A stretch of DNA of 6,161 nucleotides from an uncultured Collinsella sp. (GTDB lineage: Bacteria > Actinomycetota > Coriobacteriia > Coriobacteriales > Coriobacteriaceae). This document shows positions 1 to 6,126 of the stretch, in pieces (the stretch's first letter is position 1; each line of letters opens with the position of its first letter). Under the pieces are notes generated by a model that did not search any database, had not been told where the DNA came from, and saw only the letters and a program-made list of their open reading frames with translations. A program made the position numbers and the translations under genes. The stretch is from NCBI GenBank assembly GCA_934643435.1, contig CAKUCJ010000077.1:1-6161 (forward strand). Direction: 5' to 3'.

Positions 1-68
1 ACCTTGGCAAGACGCTCGCGCATCTCGCCCGAAAGCTCAGCGACGGTCGGCAGGGTGTTGTGGGACAT
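1..68 (-). CDS. 5' end of an unrecognised gene, cut by the window edge
   Basis: An open frame begins with ATG (complement of 66-68) and reads MSHNTLPTVAELSGEMRERL... to the left edge: 22 complete codons and no stop. The start is supported by GGAG (complement of 74-77) five bases upstream. The visible part is hydrophilic and probably helical, with no signal peptide or membrane segment, so a cytoplasmic protein is likely. It lies downstream of the Mur ligase on the same strand, 127 bases after its stop, so it may be co-transcribed with it or have its own promoter. I do not recognise the family from this fragment. Confidence 0.6.
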   Translation of the reverse strand, partial: MSHNTLPTVAELSGEMRERLAK

Positions 69-106
69 GGTCACTCCGTTTACGTTGAAGGGATTTGATC
101 TTGATA

Positions 107-132
107 GCGTGTTTTCCCTAAGGTAAACACGC
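107..132. repeat. Perfect 8-bp dyad upstream of the left-edge gene
   Basis: GCGTGTTT (107-114) is perfectly complementary to AAACACGC (125-132), with a 10-base centre that itself contains CC/GG pairs. It sits 39 bases before the start codon of the left-edge gene. Neither strand shows a T-run after the stem, so it does not look like an ordinary intrinsic terminator. It could be a regulator binding site or an mRNA hairpin. The symmetry is seen directly; the role is inferred. Confidence 0.4.
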
Positions 133-151
133 CTGAAAGGCATTGCGTCAT

Positions 152-168
152 CGGGCGTCGAGCGCCCG
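152..168. repeat. GC-rich hairpin after the Mur ligase gene
   Basis: CGGGCG (152-157) pairs with CGCCCG (163-168) around a 5-base loop. A 4-bp hairpin, AAGC/GCTT (170-173 and 178-181), lies next to it. On the minus strand these fall 14-46 bases beyond the Mur ligase stop codon, so they may stabilise the mRNA 3' end or attenuate read-through. No T-tract follows, so I do not call a terminator. Confidence 0.3.
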
Positions 169-195
169 CAAGCGCCAGCTTAACAACAGCAGAGT

Positions 196-1713
196 TTAGG
201 CATCGTACGCCGCAAGGATGCGCTTGAGGACCGAGCCGTCGCGCTCGCAGGGCTCGGGCCCGTTCTTGCGCAGCATACGCTCCTCCTCGCCCTTGCCGGT
301 CACGATAACCACGGCGGGTCGCTCGGTCTCACGCACGGCCGTCTCGATGGCGGCGGCGCGGTCAGTCACAATCTGCCAATTATCGTTTCCCTGGGCCTGA
401 ACGTTGCGCGCAATCTCGACGCAGATATCCTCAACATCCTCAGGGCCGGGGTCATCCTCGGTAATCACAATGCGATCGGCATACTTACCGGCGGCGATGC
501 CCATCGTGGTGCGGCGATCGACACCCTTGCCGCCCGTAGCGCCAAAGACGACCGCAAGCTCGCGCTCGGGATAGTTCTCGCGCAGGTCGCGCAAAAGTGT
601 CTCGAGGCTCATGCCGTTATGGGCAAAGTCGACGACGCCCAAAATCTTGCCCGACGCAGACGGGTAGAGCTCCATGCGACCGGGAACGAAGACGCCCTCA
701 AAGCCGTGAACGATACCCTCCTCGGAAATGTCCAGGGCCTCGGCGCAGGCAATGGCGGCAAGCGCATTGGACACGTTAAATTTAACCGGCGTGGGAATCG
801 CGATGTCACGCGTAAAGCGGGGTGTGCGCACCGTTGCCACCACGCCGCGGTCGCTATTGCGAATCGCCAGCGCAAACACGTCGGCACGCTCGTCGGTCAG
901 GGAGAACGTCACCGTACGCTCGCAACGAGATGCCGCCTCGAGCACGCGGTCGACCTTATCCATGTCGAGATTAACCACAGCGAAGCGACTTTGCGAGAAG
1001 ATCTTAAGCTTGCTAGCAAAGTAGTCCTCGAGCGTCGGATGCTCAATCGGCGAAATATGGTCCTCGCCGATATTGGTAAAGGCGCCAACTTCAAAGGCGA
1101 TCTTGCCTGTGCGCTCATATTTGAGGCCCTGGCTCGATGCCTCCATAACCAGCCACGGAGCACCCGCCTCCGCTGCATGCGCGATGCGAGACTGCAGCAG
1201 GAAGGATTCGGGGGTCGTCAGCTTGGAAGGGCCCGCCTCGATTCCGTCGTCGAACTCAATGCCCGTATTCAGAGCGGGTCGATGACAGCCCGTGAGCTTT
1301 GCCTCGTTGGCGAGAATGCCGCGCAGGTAGAAGCTGCAGGTCGACTTGCCCTTAGTGCCGGTAAAGGCGCAAACCTTCACCTTGCCCGAGGGGTGACCGT
1401 AGTAGGCGTCCGCCACCACGGCAAGCGTGCGACGGATATCGTTGACGATCACGGCGGGAACATCGACGCCGTAATCGACCTCGGACACGTACGCCACGGC
1501 GCCATCGGCAATCGCCGAGACCAGATACTCGCGCTTAAACGCACGGCCCTTGCAAACGAACAGCGTCCCCGGACGCACTTGGCGCGAGTCGTCGGTCGCA
1601 AACTCTATGTACTGGTCGCACATGGAATCCGGCTTGAAGGCAACGAGGCCCTCGGCCTCGAGCAGCTCCACGTAGCGCATCAAAGCCAGCTTCTCCTGCG
1701 TCACACCCGACAT
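196..1713 (-). CDS. murE: MurE-type Mur ligase (UDP-MurNAc-tripeptide synthetase), probably not DAP-specific
   Basis: This 505-residue cytoplasmic ligase should add the third amino acid to UDP-MurNAc-L-Ala-D-Glu, using ATP, in peptidoglycan precursor synthesis. In order: N-terminal nucleotide-substrate domain with DSRxVxPG (42-49); central ATPase domain with P-loop TGTKGKS (118-124), LTTPE (165-169), MEASSQGL (190-197), TNIGEDHISPIEHP (213-226) and K235, the probable carbamylated lysine; C-terminal domain starting near GRMEL (345-349), then VDFAHN (361-366), GATGGKGVDRR (391-401), DDPGPED (420-426) and GKGEEE (473-478). The length suits MurE. The start at 1713 is chosen because AGAGAGG lies 7 bases upstream; an in-frame ATG at 1764 is less likely. 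The DNPR loop of diaminopimelate-adding MurE is replaced by DDPG and the P-loop has K where many MurE have N, which I associate with lysine-type enzymes. The amino acid used is not proven. It stands outside any visible mur/fts cluster. Mur ligase family is near certain; MurE is likely. Confidence 0.9.
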   Translation of the reverse strand: MSGVTQEKLALMRYVELLEAEGLVAFKPDSMCDQYIEFATDDSRQVRPGTLFVCKGRAFKREYLVSAIADGAVAYVSEVDYGVDVPAVIVNDIRRTLAVVADAYYGHPSGKVKVCAFTGTKGKSTCSFYLRGILANEAKLTGCHRPALNTGIEFDDGIEAGPSKLTTPESFLLQSRIAHAAEAGAPWLVMEASSQGLKYERTGKIAFEVGAFTNIGEDHISPIEHPTLEDYFASKLKIFSQSRFAVVNLDMDKVDRVLEAASRCERTVTFSLTDERADVFALAIRNSDRGVVATVRTPRFTRDIAIPTPVKFNVSNALAAIACAEALDISEEGIVHGFEGVFVPGRMELYPSASGKILGVVDFAHNGMSLETLLRDLRENYPERELAVVFGATGGKGVDRRTTMGIAAGKYADRIVITEDDPGPEDVEDICVEIARNVQAQGNDNWQIVTDRAAAIETAVRETERPAVVIVTGKGEEERMLRKNGPEPCERDGSVLKRILAAYDA

Positions 1714-1720
1714 ATAACGA

Positions 1721-1727
1721 CCTCTCT
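1721..1727 (-). promoter_or_regulatory. Ribosome binding site that fixes the Mur ligase start
   Basis: On the minus strand AGAGAGG lies 7 bases before the ATG at 1713. No comparable purine-rich site precedes the in-frame ATG at 1764, so the shorter protein is preferred. Confidence 0.6.
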
Positions 1728-1774
1728 CGTTAAACCTAACCTTAAAAAGGCAAAACCGTCTCAAGCGAAATCGG

Positions 1775-1828
1775 TCACGCCCCCTGTATTATCAACCATC
1801 CTAATATGCCACCTGACCTTGTGGGCAT
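1775..1828 (-). CDS. Possible 17-codon leader ORF upstream of the Mur ligase
   Basis: On the minus strand AGGAGG (complement of 1834-1839) stands 5 bases before an ATG at 1828. This opens a short frame reading MPTRSGGILGWLIIQGA and ending in TGA at 1775. The stop is 61 bases before the Mur ligase start. The Shine-Dalgarno is stronger than that of the ligase itself, which is the main support. The peptide has a hydrophobic centre (ILGWLII) but no run of a regulatory amino acid as in classical attenuators. A minus-strand -10-like GATAAT (1793-1788) lies within the ORF; if transcription starts there the ORF would not be in the mRNA. It could be a chance ORF. Confidence 0.3.
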   Translation of the reverse strand: MPTRSGGILGWLIIQGA

Positions 1829-1858
1829 TGCAGCCTCCTAAAAAATTGCATGGACTGC

Positions 1859-1878
1859 GCCATGGGTTAATAACTGGC
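1859..1878. promoter_or_regulatory. Dyad GCCA-N4-TTAA-N4-TGGC, candidate operator
   Basis: GCCA (1859-1862) and TGGC (1875-1878) are symmetric around a central TTAA (1867-1870), giving a 20-bp interrupted palindrome. An overlapping odd-centred palindrome, GTTAATAAC (1866-1874), lies within it. It sits between two divergent genes and overlaps the candidate -35 of the transporter promoter, where a repressor would be expected. The symmetry is seen; the regulator is unknown, and the information content is modest. Confidence 0.25.
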
Positions 1879-1902
1879 AACAGACTCCACATCGCATAAA
1901 AT
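1874..1902 (+). promoter_or_regulatory. Candidate sigma70-type promoter for the transporter gene
   Basis: CTGGCA (1874-1879, four of six matches to TTGACA) is followed after 17 bases by TAAAAT (1897-1902, five of six matches to TATAAT). Transcription would begin near 1909, giving a leader of about 90 bases before the ATG at 1998. An alternative pair in the same AT-richer patch is TTGCAT (1846-1851) with TAATAA (1868-1873), spacing 16. Confidence 0.35.
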
Positions 1903-1949
1903 CGAAGCATTCCGGGTGTTATTCTTTGCCCAACTGTCTTGATGCGCCT

Positions 1950-1970
1950 CATTGACCTGCAATGTTGACC
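1950..1970. repeat. Short inverted and direct repeats before the transporter start
   Basis: CATTG (1950-1954) and CAATG (1960-1964) form a perfect 5-bp inverted repeat with a 5-base loop. TTGACC occurs twice in direct orientation (1952-1957 and 1965-1970), 13 bases apart. The cluster ends 27 bases before the ATG at 1998, so it would lie in the mRNA leader if the upstream promoter is right. It may be a small operator or chance. Confidence 0.2.
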
Positions 1971-1985
1971 CATCATGCCCTAAGC

Positions 1986-1991
1986 AAAGGA
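1986..1991 (+). promoter_or_regulatory. Ribosome binding site that fixes the transporter start
   Basis: AAAGGA lies 6 bases before the ATG at 1998. The encoded N-terminus then starts directly with a basic signal-peptide n-region (MKRHVKRRHH). The in-frame ATG at 1962 lacks such a site and would add 12 residues ahead of the signal. Confidence 0.65.
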
Positions 1992-1997
1992 TTCCAA

Positions 1998-4046
1998 ATG
2001 AAACGACACGTCAAACGTCGCCACCATTCTGCACGCGTCCTATCGACCTGGCATATCGCCTGCGCCTTCATGGCAGTCGCCGTAGTCCTTGCCGCCATCA
2101 TCGGAACGAGCGGCTGCTCGTCCTCTCAGGACACCTCGGGCAGCTACGCGCTCGTCGAGGCTGGCAAACTGACCGTCGCAAGCGACCTCGCCACGCCCCC
2201 GTTTGAATACGTCAACGATTCCGGCGATGACCAGGGCTTTACCTATGAGCTCATGGGCATGATCGCAGACGAGCTCGGCCTGGAACTCAACTACCTGCCG
2301 GCGCAAAAGTTCGACAGCATCATCCCCATGGTCAAACAGGGCGTTAAGACCGACGTCGGCGCATGCAATATCACTATCACCGACGAGCGCAAGGAAGAGG
2401 CCGACTTCACCGACCCCTACATCGACTCCAACCAGGGCGTCGCGGTTGCAAAGGGCACCGGATACGACACGGTCGATGGCCTCAACGCATCGGACGTCAA
2501 AATTGCCGTGCAGTCGGGCACCACGTCCGAAGAATGGGCAATCGAGAATCTGCCACAGGCAACCACCGTCAACTTTGACGACTGGACGGCAGCCTTCACC
2601 GCCGTCATGAGCGGTCAGTGTCAGGCGGTCGTGTGCGACCTGCCCGTTGAGCAGTGGATGGTTTCGAACTCCTTTACCGGCATGGAGATCATCAAAGAGG
2701 TTCCAACCGGCGAGCAGTTTGGCATTGCGGTCTCCAAGGACAACCCCGAGCTGACGCAGGCCATCAATGATGCCCTTGCCAAGATCAAGAGCTCCGGCGC
2801 CTACGACAAACTGTACGAGAAGTGGTTTGGCATGGCGCCCACGAGCGGGTCAGATAGCGAGGGCGCCTCGAGCACGGACGACGCGACGGGCGCGTCACTC
2901 GCCGTCACCTCGGCAACCGCCAAGTCAAACGAAGACAGCGGCAACGGCGTTCTTGGCGGCATCGCAACCCGCCTGACCTGGGAGGCGACAACGGGCAGCG
3001 ACGAGGGCGACGTTTCGCAAATTACGCTCGAACTGCCCGAGGGCGGATCGTTCGAAAGCACCGACGCCAAGGTCACACTACTCGACGGCCTTAACCAGAC
3101 GAGCGTCAAGGCATCGTGCTCGCTCGACGGCTCAAGGCTCATCATCAAGTTCGCCGAGCCCGTCGCGGCCGGCGCACAGATTCGCGTCGTCGTCCCCGAC
3201 GTCGTGTTCCCCAGTAGCGCAGGCGCCTACGCCGTCACCGGCAGCTATGTCGCCGACGGGACCAAGCACGAGCTGCCCGAGAGTCCCACGATCAGCGTCT
3301 CGGAGAGCACCACCGTACAAGAAATCGTTGCTTGGCTCGATGCCCAGCCTTGGGTCGCGGCGTGGAACTCCAACCCGTTTTTAGGCATGTTCTGCAAGCC
3401 GCAGATCATCGTCACTTCGATCGCCTCGCTCTTTAAGGGCTGGGGCATCGCGCTCGCCGTGACCGCCATCGGTTTTCCGCTTGCCATTCCCATCGGCCTG
3501 CTGTTTGCCTTTATGAAAATCAGCAATAGCCGTGTGCTGCGCGGCGTCGCCGTGACATACATCAATGTCCTGCGCGGAACCCCACTCTTCCTGCAGATCT
3601 ACATAGCATTCTTTGGGTTCCCCATGATCGGCCTCAATGTGCCCAACCTGCCGCTCGGCATTGGTGTGCTCGCCATTAACTGCTCGGCCTATCTCGCCGA
3701 AATCTTCCGTGCCGGTATCGAAAGCGTGCCGCATGGGCAGTCCGAGGCCGCCTATTCGCTTGGCATGACATGGCCCCAAGTGATGTCGCGCATCGTGATT
3801 CCGCAGGCGGTACGCTGCGTCATCCCCACCATGACCAGCGAATTCGTCATGCTCTATAAGGACACGTCGCTGCTTTCGAGCGTCGGCGTCATGGAGCTCA
3901 TGCTGTTCTCTAAAAACCTCACGGCGACCACGGGCAACATCACGCCCTACATTTGCGCCGCACTTTACTATCTGGTCGTGACGATTCCGCTCATCCACGT
4001 TGTCACCAAGATTGAGCGACACCTGGCCGAGCGCAGCAAGCGCTAA
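1998..4046 (+). CDS. Amino acid ABC importer: fused solute-binding lipoprotein and permease with an extra beta-rich domain
   Basis: This 682-residue protein should bind an amino acid outside the cell and pass it through its own membrane domain. A basic n-region (1-13) and hydrophobic segment (about 17-36) end at C40 (TSGC), a plausible lipidation site, although T at -3 is not the usual leucine. Residues 57-278 are a family-3 solute-binding domain: TPPFEYV (66-72), TITDERKEEADFTDPY (126-141, R131 probable carboxylate ligand), QSGTTSE (172-178) and D214 (probable amino-group ligand). Residues 282-316 are a Ser/Thr/Asp/Gly-rich linker. Residues 317-435 look like a beta-sandwich that such fusions do not usually need. 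Residues 467-677 are a HisM/GlnP-type permease with about five membrane spans, RGTPLFLQ (526-533) and the EAA loop EAAYSLG...IVIP (583-602), which contacts the ATPase. The architecture recalls GlnPQ-type fusions. No ATPase gene adjoins it: a terminator and asnB follow. The exact amino acid cannot be read from sequence. Confidence 0.92.
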   Translation: MKRHVKRRHHSARVLSTWHIACAFMAVAVVLAAIIGTSGCSSSQDTSGSYALVEAGKLTVASDLATPPFEYVNDSGDDQGFTYELMGMIADELGLELNYLPAQKFDSIIPMVKQGVKTDVGACNITITDERKEEADFTDPYIDSNQGVAVAKGTGYDTVDGLNASDVKIAVQSGTTSEEWAIENLPQATTVNFDDWTAAFTAVMSGQCQAVVCDLPVEQWMVSNSFTGMEIIKEVPTGEQFGIAVSKDNPELTQAINDALAKIKSSGAYDKLYEKWFGMAPTSGSDSEGASSTDDATGASLAVTSATAKSNEDSGNGVLGGIATRLTWEATTGSDEGDVSQITLELPEGGSFESTDAKVTLLDGLNQTSVKASCSLDGSRLIIKFAEPVAAGAQIRVVVPDVVFPSSAGAYAVTGSYVADGTKHELPESPTISVSESTTVQEIVAWLDAQPWVAAWNSNPFLGMFCKPQIIVTSIASLFKGWGIALAVTAIGFPLAIPIGLLFAFMKISNSRVLRGVAVTYINVLRGTPLFLQIYIAFFGFPMIGLNVPNLPLGIGVLAINCSAYLAEIFRAGIESVPHGQSEAAYSLGMTWPQVMSRIVIPQAVRCVIPTMTSEFVMLYKDTSLLSSVGVMELMLFSKNLTATTGNITPYICAALYYLVVTIPLIHVVTKIERHLAERSKR

Positions 4047-4089
4047 CCTCTCTCGCACCCTCGCGCCCTCGCGCACACAGCGTTCGCAG

Positions 4090-4132
4090 CCACGGCCCTC
4101 CGCTTCACTCAAAGCGCGGGCCGTGGTTTTTT
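4090..4132 (+). terminator. Strong rho-independent terminator after the transporter gene
   Basis: CCACGGCCC (4090-4098) pairs perfectly with GGGCCGTGG (4118-4126). An inner stem, CGCTT/AAGCG (4101-4105 and 4112-4116), extends the hairpin, and TTTTTT (4127-4132) follows at once. It starts 43 bases after the transporter stop. The T-tract is only on the plus-strand side, so it ends plus-strand transcripts and separates the transporter from asnB. Confidence 0.92.
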
Positions 4133-4172
4133 CGGTCCGCTCGGCGCTTATGCCCTATCACGAAACAAAAGA

Positions 4173-4200
4173 TTGTCATCATAGTAAAGATTAATTGACA
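4173..4200. promoter_or_regulatory. TTGTCA / TTGACA pair upstream of asnB, possible promoter or operator element
   Basis: TTGTCA (4173-4178) and TTGACA (4195-4200) lie 22 bases apart, about two helical turns. They contain a 5-bp inverted repeat (TGTCA/TGACA, 4174-4178 and 4196-4200) around an AT-rich centre. TTGACA is a perfect -35 hexamer, but 16-18 bases downstream there is only GC-rich sequence and no TANNNT box, so I cannot complete a promoter. The asnB promoter most likely lies in this AT-rich patch, the only one between the terminator and the gene. Confidence 0.3.
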
Positions 4201-4203
4201 CTG

Positions 4204-4245
4204 ACTGCTGCTAGCCTTGCGGCAGTGCACCTGAGCCGTCAGCAG
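4204..4245 (+). other. asnB leader with mutually exclusive short stems
   Basis: ACTGC (4204-4208) can pair with GCAGT (4222-4226), and CTGA (4231-4234) with TCAG (4239-4242). Alternatively CTGCTG (4205-4210) can pair with CAGCAG (4240-4245), which would break both of those and cover the first two bases of the asnB ribosome binding site. The stems are short, so any switch would be weak. No T-box consensus is visible. The pairing is seen; regulation is inferred. Confidence 0.25.
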
Positions 4246-4251
4246 AAAGGA
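4244..4251 (+). promoter_or_regulatory. Ribosome binding site of asnB
   Basis: AGAAAGGA ends 6 bases before the ATG at 4258. It decides the start together with the need for cysteine at position 2, so the open frame reaching upstream to 4195 is not coding. Confidence 0.75.
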
Positions 4252-4257
4252 TCTTGC

Positions 4258-6126
4258 ATGTGCGGTTTTGTCGGTTTTACCGGTACAGATGAACAGAGCG
4301 AGCTGGTTCTCACAGCCATGATGGATCGCATTATCCATCGCGGTCCGGATATGGGTGGCCAGCACATCGTCGATAACGTTGCCCTCGGCTTCCGCCGTCT
4401 TTCGATTCTCGACCTCTCCGAGGCTGGCGCTCAGCCCATGTCGAGCGACGACGGCAAAGTCACGATCGTCTTTAACGGCGAGATCTACAACTTCCAGGAG
4501 CTTCGCGCCGAGCTGGAGGCAGCCGGCTACGTCTTCCACTGCAACGCCGACACCGAGGTTCTGGTGCACGGCTACGAGGAGTGGGGCGAGGACCTGGTCA
4601 ACCGCCTGCGCGGTATGTACGCGTTTGTGATTCATGACCAGAACAAGAACAAGCTCTTTGGCGCCCGCGACATCTTTGGCATCAAGCCGTTCTATTACTA
4701 CCAGGCCCCCGACGGCTCGCTGCTGTTTGGCTCCGAGATTAAAAGCTTCCTGGACCACCCCAAGTTCGAGAAGGCCGTCAACCACGACGCGCTGCGCCCC
4801 TACCTCACACTGCAGTTCCCCGCCACGGAGGAGACCTTCTTTAAGGGCGTGTTCAAGCTTGCCCCGGCGCATTGCTTTACATACGACCTAACGACCAACA
4901 CCATGGACATCAAGCGTTACTGGAGCTGCGACTTTACCGACGACAACTCCAAGACCTTCGAGGAGTACGTGGACGAGTGCGACAAGGTCGTGCACGAGAG
5001 CGTCGCCGCGCACCGCATCGCCGACGTCAAGGTTGGTTCGTTCCTCTCCGGCGGCGTCGATTCCAGCTACATTGCCGCCTGCCTCATGCCCGACACGACC
5101 TATTCCGTCGGCTTTGACTACAAGAACTTCAACGAGACCAACTACGCTGCCGAGCTTTCCGACAAGCTGGGCATCAAGAACGTGCGCAAGATGATTACCG
5201 CCGACGAGTTCTTCGACGCGCTGCCTGATATCCAGTACCACATGGACGAGCCGCAGTCGAACCTCTCCAGCGTACCGCTGTACTATCTGGCCCAGATGGC
5301 TGCCGAGGAGGTTACCGTCGTCCTTTCGGGCGAAGGCGCTGACGAGCTGTTTGCCGGTTACGAGTGGTACGAGGACACCCCCGAGATGCGCTCCTTTAAG
5401 AAGCGCGTGCCGCTCGGCATTCGCCGCGCCCTGGGCTCGCTCGTTCAGCATCTCCCCTACTTTAAGGGCCACAACTTCCTGACCAAGTGTGCCGAGGTCC
5501 CCGAGCGCTGGTATGTGGGCCAGGCAAAGGTGTTTGATCCGTCCGAGGTCGACGAGGTGCTTAAGCCCGCATACGACACCGGCAAAAATGCCGCCGAGAT
5601 GTGCGCTGAGTACTACAAGCAGGTTCCCAACTGCTGCGAGCTTTCCAAGAAGCAGTATCTGGACATGAACATGTGGCTGCCGGGCGATATCCTGCTCAAG
5701 GCCGACAAGATGTGCATGGCGCATTCTCTGGAGCTTCGTGTTCCGTTCTTGGATAAGAAGGTCATGGAGTTTGCCGAGCACATCCCCGCTAACTATCGCG
5801 TTAACGAAGAGGGCTGCAAGCTCGTCCTGCGTCACGCCGCCAACCGAACGCTGCCCGACGAGTGGGCAACGCGCAAGAAGGTAGGCTTCCCCGTACCGGT
5901 CAAGTTCTGGCTGCGCGAGCAGAAGTACTACGACTACGTTAAGGAGTACTTCACCGCGCCGTGGGCAGCAGACTTCTTCGATACCGATGCGCTCATGAAG
6001 CTGCTTGACGATCACTTTGAGGGTCACGCGCTCAACCAGCGCAAGATCTACACCACGCTGACGTTCCTCATCTGGTACAAGCGCTTCTTTATCGACGAGA
6101 ACAAGGGCACCAAAGTCGCCGCGTAA
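4258..6126 (+). CDS. asnB: Asparagine synthase, glutamine-hydrolysing (AsnB family)
   Basis: This cytoplasmic enzyme converts aspartate, glutamine and ATP to asparagine, glutamate, AMP and PPi. The N-terminal class II glutaminase domain (about 2-205) starts with catalytic C2, exposed after Met removal, followed by HRGPD (27-31), RRLSI (46-50), FNGEIYNF (72-79) and ADTE (97-100). The synthetase domain (about 235-612) has the PP-loop SGGVDSS (264-270), GEGADELFAGY (358-368), DKMCMAHSLELRVPFLD (483-499) and RKKVGFPVP (539-547). No key motif is missing. At 622 residues it is longer than the E. coli enzyme (about 554) and matches the Gram-positive AsnB/AsnO size class. It seems to be a single-gene unit, with a terminator upstream and its own leader. 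Some long AsnB relatives (B. subtilis AsnB, Corynebacterium LtsA) amidate diaminopimelate in peptidoglycan instead; this is a less likely alternative here. Confidence 0.95.
   Translation: MCGFVGFTGTDEQSELVLTAMMDRIIHRGPDMGGQHIVDNVALGFRRLSILDLSEAGAQPMSSDDGKVTIVFNGEIYNFQELRAELEAAGYVFHCNADTEVLVHGYEEWGEDLVNRLRGMYAFVIHDQNKNKLFGARDIFGIKPFYYYQAPDGSLLFGSEIKSFLDHPKFEKAVNHDALRPYLTLQFPATEETFFKGVFKLAPAHCFTYDLTTNTMDIKRYWSCDFTDDNSKTFEEYVDECDKVVHESVAAHRIADVKVGSFLSGGVDSSYIAACLMPDTTYSVGFDYKNFNETNYAAELSDKLGIKNVRKMITADEFFDALPDIQYHMDEPQSNLSSVPLYYLAQMAAEEVTVVLSGEGADELFAGYEWYEDTPEMRSFKKRVPLGIRRALGSLVQHLPYFKGHNFLTKCAEVPERWYVGQAKVFDPSEVDEVLKPAYDTGKNAAEMCAEYYKQVPNCCELSKKQYLDMNMWLPGDILLKADKMCMAHSLELRVPFLDKKVMEFAEHIPANYRVNEEGCKLVLRHAANRTLPDEWATRKKVGFPVPVKFWLREQKYYDYVKEYFTAPWAADFFDTDALMKLLDDHFEGHALNQRKIYTTLTFLIWYKRFFIDENKGTKVAA

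Noticed and set aside
1786..1793. GATAAT / TAATAC on the minus strand as a -10 for the Mur ligase
   Set aside because: No acceptable -35 lies 16-18 bases upstream on that strand, so I do not call it a promoter, though it remains the best single -10-like hexamer for this gene.
619..1899. A 426-codon open frame on the plus strand opposite the Mur ligase
   Set aside because: Its product is rich in Arg, His and Ala with no recognisable domain, and the opposite strand encodes a clear Mur ligase. Long antisense frames are expected in GC-rich coding DNA.
1761..1976. A 71-codon minus-strand frame across the divergent intergenic region
   Set aside because: No good ribosome binding site is evident, its composition is odd (many Arg, Trp, Cys), and it would overlap the Mur ligase leader. 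It is probably chance.
3381..4112. A 243-codon minus-strand open frame opposite the permease domain, starting in the terminator
   Set aside because: It is highly charged and low in complexity, has no recognisable motifs, and is antisense to conserved permease sequence.
4195..4223. TTGACA as the -35 of an asnB promoter
   Set aside because: The hexamer is perfect, but at 16-18 bases spacing the sequence is TTGCGGC-like, with no TANNNT. TAGCCT (4212-4217) is too close at 11 bases.
4133..4257. T-box riboswitch before asnB
   Set aside because: No T-box consensus or antiterminator/terminator pair is visible, and the 125-base gap is short for one.
4888..6027. A 379-codon open frame on the minus strand opposite asnB
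   Set aside because: It is fully inside a gene with unmistakable asparagine synthase motifs. Its Val/Leu/Gly/His-rich product looks like a reverse-strand shadow.
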